Part shown: positions 10,561 to 20,700 of the stretch, piece by piece | How positions within the stretch are numbered: position 1 is the first letter of the stretch | Layout of the letters: every line of letters starts with the position of its first letter | Assembly: GCF_024139115.2 (NCBI RefSeq) | Contig: NC_085140.1 | Coordinates: 156,886,452-156,950,451, forward strand | DNA from: Armigeres subalbatus | Taxonomy: Eukaryota > Arthropoda > Insecta > Diptera > Culicidae | DNA length: 64,000 bases | Direction of reading: 5' to 3' | Translations under genes and position numbers: made by a program | The notes under the pieces: generated by a model | The model's database searches: none | Seen by the model: the letters and a program-made list of their open reading frames with translations, nothing else | What the model was told of the DNA's origin: nothing

Positions 10561-12026
10561 AGAAAAGGTAAGGTCCGTTAGAAGTTTCATAGTGATTGTG
10601 TATACTGCTGCGACAAATGAGCAGAAATGTAGTCTTTGTCCAGTGTATGTAATCAAAGTCCAGAATTATAATCAAACAGAACGACAAGTATATTATTCAA
10701 AACTCAAAAGATGATTCACTGACCTTTGAACTGGTAAGGATTCAATAGTTTTTACTTGATGAGCTACAATGTGTTGGTAAAGAGTACTCATCAAATATTT
10801 TTATGAAAGTCGTCTAATCGAGGTTCTGTTTGCTAGTTGTGGGTCTCTGGAGTTTATCAAGTTTTTATGCTAATATCAGCTATGTACACATTACTTTCTT
10901 TACCCTGTATTTGCGGTACAAACTTGTAGTGCAACATGTGGTAAATTTTGCTGACCTCCAGAACTATTTGCATTACAAAACCATGAATATGATCCCATTG
11001 ACCATCCGAGTCTGCTTAAGTAATTAGGGTAACTGTTTCGATTCTTTATCTATTAGCTCTTGTCTTATTAGTAACAAAGGAATGGAACACACATGCTGAC
11101 AAAAACAATGTAAATTAGTGCTTCATTCATTTATGCAATGGAAAGCGTATATATTATATATCCTCTATATTTAATTTTCGTACGATTTAATTCAACCAGA
11201 TTGTTTGCCAGTTCAATTCGAAATATAAAACCAATGAAAATAACTTCTCGAACAGAAAACCCATAGCAAACAGTTGGTATTTGTTCGGAATTTTGAAATA
11301 AAATTAATGTTGGCACTTTCCGTAACGTGCTCTTGTCCACCGATCGAATTGACGGATTACTGGTAGTGATGAACTGTAAATACACTTTGCAAAGGGTTGA
11401 TGCAGTTGAACCGAAATGAAAACGAATTAAACATAAAATTTGATGCCACAGATTGTTTGCAGAATAATAAAAGCTGCTCGAGTTGAAATGTTCGTTTACA
11501 TTCGGTGATTTCCATGAATTTTAAATGTCGGGAGTGGAGTTGTTCAATTTCCACTGAAGCCCATTCCATTCTAAATCGACAAAGGGGAACGAGGACCGTA
11601 CTTCGCCCCAAAAATAAATTAACTTGTACGGAAGAGGACCTCAACAAGCGGATTAAAAGCTTTGGGCATGGTATTGGTTGGCATTCCGTAGACATTTCAG
11701 TGCTGCTGTTGCTGCATGCGCTGGAATTGTGTTGTCGAAGTCGGAACTAAAAATTGTTCATGGTAAAATTCAATGCTTGGTATATTATGCGCAGATTCGT
11801 GTATTATGTGCATTGCAAGTGGAATTCAGATTCTTGTTGGTAGCTGCGGTTGATTCTCAAAAAGATTTTGAAAAAGCCTTTTCTATGTTACGAATGGTTG
11901 AGTGTTTGACTTTGGACATAGGCAAACATGGAACATCGTTAGCACATACCTACAAACGGAGTGTTATCAGTGTGTTATAATAATAAAATGAGTGTTATAA
12001 TAGTAAAAATTGTTATTTATATGCTA
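10561..12026. other. Unassigned AT-rich stretch
   Basis: No recognised element. A plus-strand open frame at 11678-11980 (100 aa) has no known motif, no clear context and no splice pattern I can defend. Confidence 0.35.
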
Positions 12027-12300
12027 CTAGGCCAACCTACCCGGTCTTGCTCGGGTTGATTTGTTTTCGACCTAACTGTCATCCGTTTAGTTGATTGCAA
12101 TACGTAGTATTTTTAGATTTGTTCAACTTCTCCTGCGAAATATACTATCTTTTCACATATATAAACACAGCCGACCCCAAGATGAATGGATTAGTGAGAA
12201 AATCTTGCAAATTGGTTCATCCGATCGTGAGTTAAATAGCCTCAAAGGAAAAGTAAATTTATTTTTACAAATAGTTTGTAAGGAAGAGCAGAGCAACAAA
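12027..12300. repeat. Diverged repeat pair, copy 1 (LINE 3'-end-like)
   Basis: GAGAAAATCTTGCAAATTGG followed by TTCATCCGATCGTGAGTTAAAT resembles 14380-14420 (GAGAAAACCTTGCAAATCGG, then CCGTTCGCAAGTTAAAT). An upstream CTTGCTCGGG / CTTCGCCCGGG word is shared too. Such 'cannot-read-further' motifs are common near LINE 3' ends in insects. The assignment is tentative. Confidence 0.4.
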
Positions 12301-12329
12301 TGAAGAACAAATTTTGTAATCATATTATA

Positions 12330-12519
12330 GGGGAAAAAACGGCTTTGGCAGGTTTTGTTCTATTATTGGCAGGGGGGTTTTTGTCGACCAAGTTCTATGA
12401 AATTTGGACACAATATTCTTTGATAGGCAAAGAATGTTTAGGCCAAATTTGAGCATAATCAGTCATAAAAAAACCCCTGACAATAATAGAACAAAACCTG
12501 CCAAAGCCGTCATTCCCCC
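12330..12519. mobile_element. MITE, 190 bp, TA-flanked (copy 1)
   Basis: TA|GGGGAAAAAACGGCTTTGGC at the left is mirrored by GCCAAAGCCGTCATTCCCCC|TA at the right. The inverted arms continue through GTTTTGTTCTATTATTG, about 50 bp in all. TA duplications (12328-12329 and 12520-12521) and the short non-coding interior fit a Tc1/mariner-type MITE. A second copy is at 58109-58308. Confidence 0.85.
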
Positions 12520-12539
12520 TATCACATTTGTTATTAATT

Positions 12540-13827
12540 TTTCATTTGCATCTTCAACATATCAATAAGATTTGAAGACTTTTGAGGCTTTTCAAAACGC
12601 GTGTTTTGCTATAATAACATTGTCTGTATCTTCTTCCGTTGTCGAGTTATATAAATTTACTTTAAAAACATGACATCAGTAAAATTGGTAAAGCTTGAGA
12701 TAAAAAAATAACATATATCCATTTTTTTACATAATGAAGAATATGAATTGCTCTTTCAAATGCCGTGTAAACATATTTTTTTGGTCTGCCCTAACCGGTG
12801 ATACCAACTTATGAAAAAAAATTAATTTTGACAGGAAAACGATTTTAACTTTTGATCGGAAAAAGATATTCAGCATATTTACCCATCAAAAGTTGCATTT
12901 TTTGAGCACTAAAAGTCACCCGAAGACGACTTTTATGAAAATCTAAAACAAAAAAAGTAGATCAAAAATACTGTTTTTTTGAGGTACACCCTAATCCAAT
13001 TAGGTAAAATTGCTCTAAATCAGCCAACTTAAGAGCTACAGAAAAAGCTTTTTTAGCAAAATTTATTGGAATAAGCTGCACTACAACTTTGTAGAACATA
13101 ACATGTCAGTATTCCGAGAAATAAAAAAAAATCTAATTTTTTTATATGATGGGCTACCCTATTTTTTATAGCACCATAATGATGGGCTTACTATTTCTAA
13201 CATTTTTGTAGAACAATATTTTTTTCTATAAAATATAGTTTTGGCGTAAAATGCATCTTTCCGCGTAAAACTGTATCCTGGACCATAGTGCAGTGCAAAT
13301 AATCTATTTATTTTACAATAGGTCAACAAGTTTGGCAAATATATAAATAAAGTACTCAACACATAAATTGGCAATTTCGCTCTATTACATATTTGTAAAA
13401 CTGCACATCGCCTGGAAAAACGTTTCTTTTGAAGTACTGATTTATGTAACAATTTGTGTTCTAAACAGAGAATTATTTATTTAAAAAATGAATAAAGATT
13501 TGCTTATCCTTTCCACCTAAAGCATTTGGTACAAAAATAAGCTAATTTATAACAAGGCAACAGACAATTAAACAGTAAATCGGTTGTTGTCTTGTTTTTA
13601 TATTTGCTAACATTATAATCCTTTCTTGTTGCAACATCAAAAGTCCGACAAGCAGCCAACCTCCATCCATGATCTGAAAATAATACGACTCAGAAATAAT
13701 GTGAGCATTATATCTACATTCTTCAATCTAGTGTCGCTCGGCAGTATTAAGCCGAATAGCCCGTTTCAAGGTAAGTGGGTCCTACAAGTAATTTTTTTTG
13801 ACACCACCAATATTTTTTGTAATTTAA
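12540..13827. other. Unassigned AT-rich stretch
   Basis: Poly-A/T-rich sequence with no gene, RNA or element that I can support. Confidence 0.4.
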
Positions 13828-13830
13828 TAA

Positions 13831-14073
13831 GGCCGTTACAAATATTTAATTGACTTTTTGTCCTACTGGTCTCCGAAAGGTCAAGGGGGGGGATAATAAA
13901 AATTAAATATTAAAACAAAAAAAATCAAAAAACTCTTCGGATTTGTTAAAGAATGTTTTGAAAATCCTTAAAATTGTCCGAATTTTATTTTGTTGCCCCC
14001 TCAAAATATTATTTTTTGGCAAAAAAATCCGAGGGGGGGGAGACAAAATGGATTTTTAATATTTATATCGGCC
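13831..14073. mobile_element. MITE, PIF/Harbinger-like (copy 1)
   Basis: Inverted ends GGCCGTTACAAATATTTAA / TTTTTAATATTTATATCGGCC with TAA on both sides (13828-13830 and 14074-14076). A 3-bp TAA/TTA target is typical of PIF/Harbinger elements. The interior has C-tract/G-tract arms (AAGGGGGGGG and CCCCCTC). A second copy is at 35780-36035. Confidence 0.8.
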
Positions 14074-14227
14074 TAAAGGACTTCCAACATGTGTACAATT
14101 CAACAACGGAAGTATATAATGATGTATACGTGGCTAATGTTCTGAAATACTCTGTTTTCTAAGAATGCGTTAAAAATTTTGCTGAACTAGCGTTTTTTAG
14201 GTCCCACTTGCTCCGGGGTACCTTATA

Positions 14228-14440
14228 TCGAACAAATCAATGTCAAACCAGCTTCGCCCGGGTGTTGCAAATGTCATATACTGAACTGTTCCTAACTGTA
14301 CTGTTTTGTTTTCCTCGACAGCTTACCCAAACTTGTATTCTAATGATTTTTTACCTTACCCTGCTAAATTCACCAACCTTGAGAAAACCTTGCAAATCGG
14401 TCAATCCGTTCGCAAGTTAAATCGTCAGGAAGGAAATCTC
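14228..14440. repeat. Diverged repeat pair, copy 2
   Basis: Partner of 12027-12300 (see there). Shares TTGAGAAAACCTTGCAAATC and GCAAGTTAAAT-type words. No coding content. Confidence 0.35.
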
Positions 14441-15899
14441 AACTCAAATTGTTATTATTCAGCTGTTTTCTTCTGACTGGGATTGCACGAAACCATTGCT
14501 GTGTTCCTTAAAGGTGGTTATACAACAAAGCCACAAATCAGCCATCTTGGAAACCACGTGCGTTTTCTAGTGATTTTTCAAGAACACGAATTGAGAGAAT
14601 CACAACGCCCATGGGAATGAAACATCCGTAGATCGTTTGCTTACTTATGCCAAACAATCGACTTTAATTTCAGAATTGTACGAAAATTATTACACTCGAT
14701 TCGAACTTTTGATAATAGGATTTGAAATTCACCACATGGCTTGATTGTATCACCTTTGTATCACTATTGTATAATCACATGACTTCAAATCACAACATTG
14801 TTGTTTAATGTGAAAGGAAGCTTGAATCCACAATAAATGGATCGAGATCATTGTTTGCATTCAGCACATTCTGATATTTGTTTCCACACGTGCCCGCTTT
14901 CTAAAAGCAGCGAGGCATAGATAAACATTATTCTGGCCTTGGATGGAAATCTGCATTAAAAAAAAACAGATTAACCCACTTAGCAGTGGAGATGCCTTTT
15001 TCGCGCATTATATAATAAAGAAAGAAAAATACATTAGAGAGATTAAAAAGCACTACTTGCATTAATTTTAATGCATTGCAGCATTTTATTAAAATTCTAA
15101 TCTAAATCAAAATCTAACTACAAAATCCCAATATTTATCCTATTCTGTATCTTTCTGGGTACTGGTCATGATCTAGTTTTGTACCGTTTACTTATTTTGT
15201 TGATTTTATATTATTATTTGTCTATATTATTTATATTATATTTATTTAAATAGATTATAATCTACAAAACCATCCCTATTTTAAACTGTAAACCATCCAA
15301 AAGATATAGAGGTAAGGTAGATAATTTATGTAAATCAAATGAACATGATAATACTTATGAGGAATACATTGTACTCACGCAAAAAAGAGTTCCCCAATTC
15401 GTGAACCAGCAAAAATACACCATGATGTAATTCATGGATTCGGGAACACCAGTTAAGTTTTCCAGAATGTTCCAGAAAACGTGACTGATGTTCTCGAATC
15501 CGTGATTAAAAATACACCGTGAACTTGTTAGTTCACGAAATCATGAACGCTTTTTTTTGCATGAGCATGAGCATGAGCATGATTGACCGCCCACGGTTGT
15601 TACTCCGTTATTGCCAGGCCAGCATGTAATTACACAGAGAACCAACAGATGAAGTTTGGGACTAACATCATCTTCAACGTATAAGAACTGGTGACCCAAA
15701 AATAATCAATACCAGCGCCGGCCGTGTCCGAAGGTCAATTAAGGAATAGGTAGGAAATTGTTGACGTGATACTCGTTTTGATAGAAGCCGACAAGTCATC
15801 TGCACTTCCACGAGAAATCACTGGGATGTTGGATATATGGGGAAGAGAGTGTGGCAGGGTTCGTTTTGATAAGACCGTCTTAAGATTTAAAACAACAAC
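14441..15899. other. Mostly unassigned; short repeat fragments
   Basis: Contains a fragment of the element tail motif near 14968-15005 (ACAGATTAACCCACTTAGC, then GCCTTTTTCG), a run of CATGAG repeats at 15563-15588, and inverted words TTCGTGAAC / GTTCACGAA (15397 and 15532) suggesting a decayed inverted-repeat element. No supported gene. Confidence 0.4.
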
Positions 15900-15907
15900 A
15901 AAAATCG

Positions 15908-16059
15908 CTTGTCATAAGACGAGTTTATACAATCCCATTGAATTCCACCACTTAATTGTAGATACAATTAAGTGGTGGAATTCAATGGGATTGTATAAAC
16001 TCGTCTTATGACAAGTGAAAACATTCCACTAAAAAGCTCAAAATAATTTTCATATAAAA
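15908..16059 (-). mobile_element. Internally deleted Penelope derivative: perfect palindrome
   Basis: Arms 15908-15960 and 15963-16015 are exact reverse complements (53 bp each) around a 2-nt spacer. The arms match the outer part of the Penelope inverted termini at 1073 and 3841. The sequence after the right arm (GTGAAAACATTCCACT, then AAAAAGCTC) is the reverse complement of the extra ~42 bp seen only at the 5' end of the intact element. This is therefore a minus-strand copy whose interior is gone. AAAAATCG on both sides (15900-15907, 16060-16067) is a likely 8-bp target duplication. Confidence 0.85.
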
Positions 16060-16099
16060 AAAAATCGAACGAACGCTAATTATTTTAATTTTTGACCGC

Positions 16100-16303
16100 A
16101 CTACACAACTGGATGCGAACTAAATTTTCTCTTTCTGATCAATTTACTAAACCGCACAATGCAGATCAAAATTTCGGCGACCGGCCGATCCGCTTACTGA
16201 AACACGGCTGGACAAGAGACAAAGTTTCACTTTCTGATTTATTTACTCATCCGCGCAAAGCAAAACGGCGACTGGCCGATCGTTTTTCTTTCCGCACAAA
16301 GCA
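16100..16303 (+). repeat. Short tandem duplication (~90-bp unit), interrupted by a SINE
   Basis: TTTCTCTTTCTGATCAATTT / TTTCACTTTCTGATTTATTT and CGGCGACCGGCCGATCCGC / CGGCGACTGGCCGATCG repeat. The next unit continues beyond the SINE at 16626-16710 (CGACGACCGGCCGATCCGC, GACAAGAGACAAA). It may be the untranslated part of the adjoining BEL/Pao element; that link is inference. Confidence 0.5.
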
Positions 16304-16617
16304 TGTATAGCCGCGCATATTATCGCACGGCCCTCCTTAGTCGTGCGGTAATATGCGCGGCAACAAAGCAAGACCATGCTGAGGGTGGCTGGGTTCGATT
16401 CCCGGTGCCGGTCTAGGCGATTTTCGGATTAGAAATTGTCTCGACTTCCCTGGGCATAAAGGTATCATCGTGCTAGCCTCATAGTATACGAATGCAGAAA
16501 TGGAAACTTGGCATAGACACCTCGCAGTTAATAATTGTTGAAGTGCTTAATAAACACTAAGCTGCGAGGCGGCATTGTCCCAGTGGGGGATGTAATGCCA
16601 ATGAAGAAGAAGAAAAG
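16304..16617 (+). mobile_element. SINE (Feilai-like) with inverted 5' extension
   Basis: A tRNA-like head (CCTTAGTCGTGCGGTAATAT as A-box region, GGTTCGATTCC as B box) is followed by the SINE body and an AAGAAGAAGAAAAG tail. ACAAAGCA on both sides (16296-16303, 16618-16625) is a plausible target duplication. The 19 bases at 16310-16328 are an inverted copy of 16343-16361 with one mismatch, giving a 5' hairpin not present in the other SINE copies. Confidence 0.8.
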
Positions 16618-16710
16618 ACAAAGCAAAACTAAATTTCGACGACCGGCCGATCCGCTTACTGGAGAAACACGACTGGACAAGAGACAAATTTTCACTTTCT
16701 CGCTGCACGA

Positions 16711-17090
16711 GCACTTTTCCGTGAACAACAAAAACGGTTACCAGCCCAATGGGATCGAAGATACTCATTACGACGCGCAGAACTTCTCTCTTCGTTGGAA
16801 CAGCACCATCATGCAGGAGCTTCTGTACCTCGTCCTTGAATACGCTTTGAGAGACGAACACTGGCCTCCACGTCATACCAAGAACACGTTCATAGGCAGC
16901 CGACCTGTCGATTAACTTTTTCTTCGGAGATTCCATTTGTTGCTCCCCGATTCGTCTTTGGACTTCGAACGAATTGGACAGCCAGTTTCTCATGGTGAAC
17001 TCCGCCTTGGAGTGTATCAGCTTGACCTGTTCTGACAGCTCAATGGCTTCTTCTTCTGTATGTACGCTGCACAGAAAATCGTCCACGTTG
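16711..17090 (-). pseudogene. BEL/Pao reverse transcriptase fragment
   Basis: The minus-strand frame reads VDDFLCSVHTEEEAIELSEQ, then the conserved RNWLSNS, VLGMTWRP, and SIFDPIGL...HGKVLVQ. These are the palm/thumb segments of Pao-type polymerases. The residue before VDD is N where a Y is expected, and the homology stops right there, so only the part after the catalytic motif remains. It is truncated at both ends, next to the SINE-interrupted tandem unit. Confidence 0.8.
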
Positions 17091-17289
17091 TGAACTCATA
17101 AACGCTTACGCTTTTTTTGCGTGTAGAAAGGTCGTCGATGTTAATTTCCATTTAATTGTACCACAACCCCGCTATGAATACAAGGTCACCCGATCTATAA
17201 ATCATGAGTTCTAGTCCCGGATTGTCCCTTTTTGGGTGTATTTGTTAAAAATAGGGACTTGCTGCTCTTGGGGTATTTTTTATTATATA
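17091..17289. other. Unassigned spacer
   Basis: Lies between the BEL/Pao fragment and the outer MITE. No supported feature. Confidence 0.4.
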
Positions 17290-17462
17290 CACCCAACCAA
17301 CGGATGTTAGATTTCCTAACAATTCTGTATAAGAATCTACCCGCACCTGTATAAGAACTGGGCATATGCGAAATTGTTAGATTCTTATACAAGTATTGTA
17401 TAAAAATCTAACAATGTTGTAAGCTTTTCTAACAATATTTGTTTGATAGCTTACATTTTTTG
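17290..17462. mobile_element. Outer MITE, left part (CACCCAACC family)
   Basis: Begins TA|CACCCAACC and runs through GTTAGATTTCCTAACAATTC, CATATGCGAAATTGTTAG and GCTTTTCTAACAATATTTG. Its right part lies 12 kb away at 29413-29510 and ends GGTTGGGTG|TA. The two ends are inverted over ~100 bp. Related copies at 36765-36985 and 50130-50400 are not interrupted this way. Confidence 0.8.
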
Positions 17463-17464
17463 TA

Positions 17465-17613
17465 CTGTAAAACCTCTTTTTACGCTCCCTCCTTTTACGC
17501 TCCCTCCTTTTACGCTCCCTCTTTTTACACTCAAAATTCCAAATAACGCTCCAAATTCGAAATAAGGCTCCCTCTTTCTACGCCCTATAGGAGCGTAAAA
17601 AAAGTTTCAAGCA
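17465..17613. repeat. Left subterminal block of 'tttttacgctcc' units
   Basis: Three direct CTCCCTCCTTTTACG-like units at the left, and an inverted GGAGCGTAAAAAAAG at the right end, so the block can fold on itself. Mirrored in composition by 29239-29410. Confidence 0.75.
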
Positions 17614-17719
17614 TTTATATGAGGCAAATTTGGATTAGTTTCGGAGGTTGGTTTTAGATGATCTAAGTACTGCGGATGTTCTAGAAACAAAATATAGGCT
17701 TGCATGCGCAGTGGTATTA

Positions 17720-20700
17720 GCTGTTGTCATGATCCACGAACTCCACACAGTCAAGATCTGTTGATCAACCTTCGTAATGGAGACAGTTATTTAAGAATAA
17801 ACAAGTTGTGTGACCCCTTCTTGGTATATGTTTGTATTCCAAGTAGTTCTTGTTGTTGTCGTGGGCTCCAGGTAGTCTACGAACTCTACAGAGTCAAGGT
17901 CTGTGGATCAACCTCCGTAATGGAGGCAGTTATTGAAGAATAAACAAGTTGTACGACCCCTTCTAGGTACATATTTGTGTTTCAAGTAGATCTTGATGTT
18001 GTCATTGATGCCAGGTAGTCTACGAACTCCATAGAGTCAAGGTATGTGAATCAACTCCCGTAATGGAGGCAGTTATTGAAGAATAAACAAGTTGTGTGAC
18101 CCTTTCTAGGTATATTTGTACTCCCAGTAGTTCGTGATGTTGTCATTGATGCCAGGTAGTCTACGAACTCCATAGAGTCAAGGTCTATTGATCAAACTTC
18201 GTAATGGAGACAGTTATTGGAGAATCAACAAGTTGTGTGACCCTATCTAGGTATATGTTTGTATTCCAAGTTGTTCTTGTTGTTGTCGTGGGCTCCAGGT
18301 AGTCTACGAACTCCATAGAGTCAAGGTCAGTGGATCAACCTCCTTAATGGCGGCAGTTATTTGAAAATAAACAAGTTGTGTGACCCCTTCTAGGTACATA
18401 TTTGTGTTTCAAGTAGATCTTGATGTTGTCATTGATGCCAGGTAGTCTACGAACTCCATAGAGTCAAGGTCTGTGGATCAACCTCCGTAATGGAGGCAGT
18501 TATTGGAGAATAAACAAGTTGTACGACACCTTCTAGGTACATATTTGTGTTTCAAGTAGATCTTGATGTTGTCATTGATGCCAGGTAGTCTACGAACTCC
18601 ATAGAGTCAAGGTCTGTGGATCAACCTCCGTAATGGAGGCAGTTAGTGAAGAATAAACAAATTGTGCAACCCCTTCTAGGTATATATTTGTATTTCAAGT
18701 AGATCTTGATGTTGTCATTGATGCCAGGTAGTCTACGAACTCCATAGAGTCAAGGTCTGTTGATCAACCTTCGTAATGGAGACAGTTATTTAAGAATAAA
18801 CAAGTTGTGTGACCCCTTCTTGGTATATGTTTGTATTCCAAGTAGTTCTTGTTGTTGTCGTGGGCTCCAGGTAGTCTACGAACTCCACAGAGTCAAGGTC
18901 TGTGGATCAACCTCCGTAATGGAGGCAGTTATTGAAGAATAAACAAGTTGTGCGACATATTTGGTACATATTTGTGATTCAAGTAGATCTTGATGTTGTC
19001 ATTGATGCCAGGTAGTCTACGAACTCCATAGAGTCAAGGTCTGTTGATCAACCTTCGTAATGGAGGCAGTTATTGAAGAATAAACAAGTTGTGCGACCCC
19101 TTCTAGGTACATATTTGTGTTTCAAGTAGATCTTGATGTTGTCATTGATGCCAGGTAGTCTACGAACTCCATAGAGTCAAGGTCTGTGGATCAACCTCCG
19201 TAATGGAGGCAGTTAGTGAAGAATAAACAAATTGTGCAACCCCTTCTAGGTACATATTTGTGTTTCAAGTAGATCTTGATGTTGTCATTGATGCCAGGTA
19301 GTCTACGAACTCCATAGAGTCAAGGTCTGTTGATCAACCTTCGTAATGGTGGCAGTTATTGAAGAATAAACAAGTTGTGTGACCCCTTCTGGGTATATGT
19401 TTGTATTCCTTGTAGTTCTTGTTGTTGTCGTGGGCTCCAGGAAGTTCATCAACTCCAAAGAGTCAAGGTCTGTGGATCATCCTCCGTAACGGAGACAGAT
19501 ATTGGAGAATAAACAAGTTGTATAACCCCTTCTTGGTATATGTTTGGATTCAAAGTAGTTCTTGTTGTTGTCGTAGGCTCCAGGTAGTTTACGAACTCCA
19601 TAGAGTCAAGGTCTGTGGATCAACCTCCGTAATGAAGGCAGTTATTGAAGAATAAACAAGTTGTGCGACCCCTTCTAGGTATATATTTGTATTTTAAGTA
19701 GATCTTGATGTTGTCATTGATGCCAGGTAGTCTACGAACTCCATAGAGTCAAGGTCTGTGGATCAACCTCCGTAATGGAGGCAGTTATTGAAAAATAAAC
19801 AAATTGTGCAACCCCTTCTAGGTACATATTTGTGATTCAAGTAGATCTTGATGTTATCATTGACGTCAGGTAGTCTACGAACTTCATAGAGTCAAGGTCT
19901 GTTGATCAACCTTCGTAATGGAGGCAGTTATTGAAGAACAAACAAGTTGTGTGACCCCTTCTGGGTATATGTTTGTATTCCTTGTAGTTCTTGTTGTCGT
20001 CGTGGGCTCCAGGAAGTTAACCAACTCCAAAGAGTCAAGGTCTGTGGATCAACCTCCGTAACGGAGACAGTTATTGGAGAATAAACAAGTTCTGTAACCC
20101 CTTCTTGGTATATGTTTGTATTCAAAGTAGTTCTTGTTGTTGTCGTAGGCTCCAGGTAGTTTACGAACTCCATAGAGTCAAGGTCTGTGGATCAACCTCC
20201 GTAATGAAGGCAGTTATTGAAGAATAAACAAGTTGTGCGACCCCTTCTAGATATATATTTGTATTTCAAGTAGATCTTGATGTTGTCATTGATGCCAGGT
20301 AGTCTACGAACTCCATAGAGTCAAGGTCTGTGGATCAACCTCCGTAATGGAGGCAGTTATTGAAAAATAAACAAATTGTGCAACCCCTTCTAGGTACATA
20401 TTTGTGATTCAAGTAGATCTTGATGTTATCATTGATGTCAGGTAGTCTACGAACTTCATAGAGTCAAGGTCTGTTGATCAACCTTCGTAATGGAGGCAGT
20501 TATTGAAGAATAAACAAGTTGTGTGACCCTTCTGGTTATTTGTTTGTATTCCTTGTAGTTCTTGTTGTTGTCGTGGGCTCCAGGAAGTTAACCAACTCTA
20601 AACTGTCAAGGTCTGTGGATCAACCTCCGTAACGGAGACAGTTATTGGAGAATAAACAAGTTCTGTAACCCCTTCTTGGTATATGTTTGTATTCAAAGTA

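Noticed and set aside
16535..16915. Plus-strand 126-residue frame across the SINE and BEL/Pao fragment
   Set aside because: Runs from SINE tail through antisense pol; a shadow of the minus-strand reverse transcriptase.
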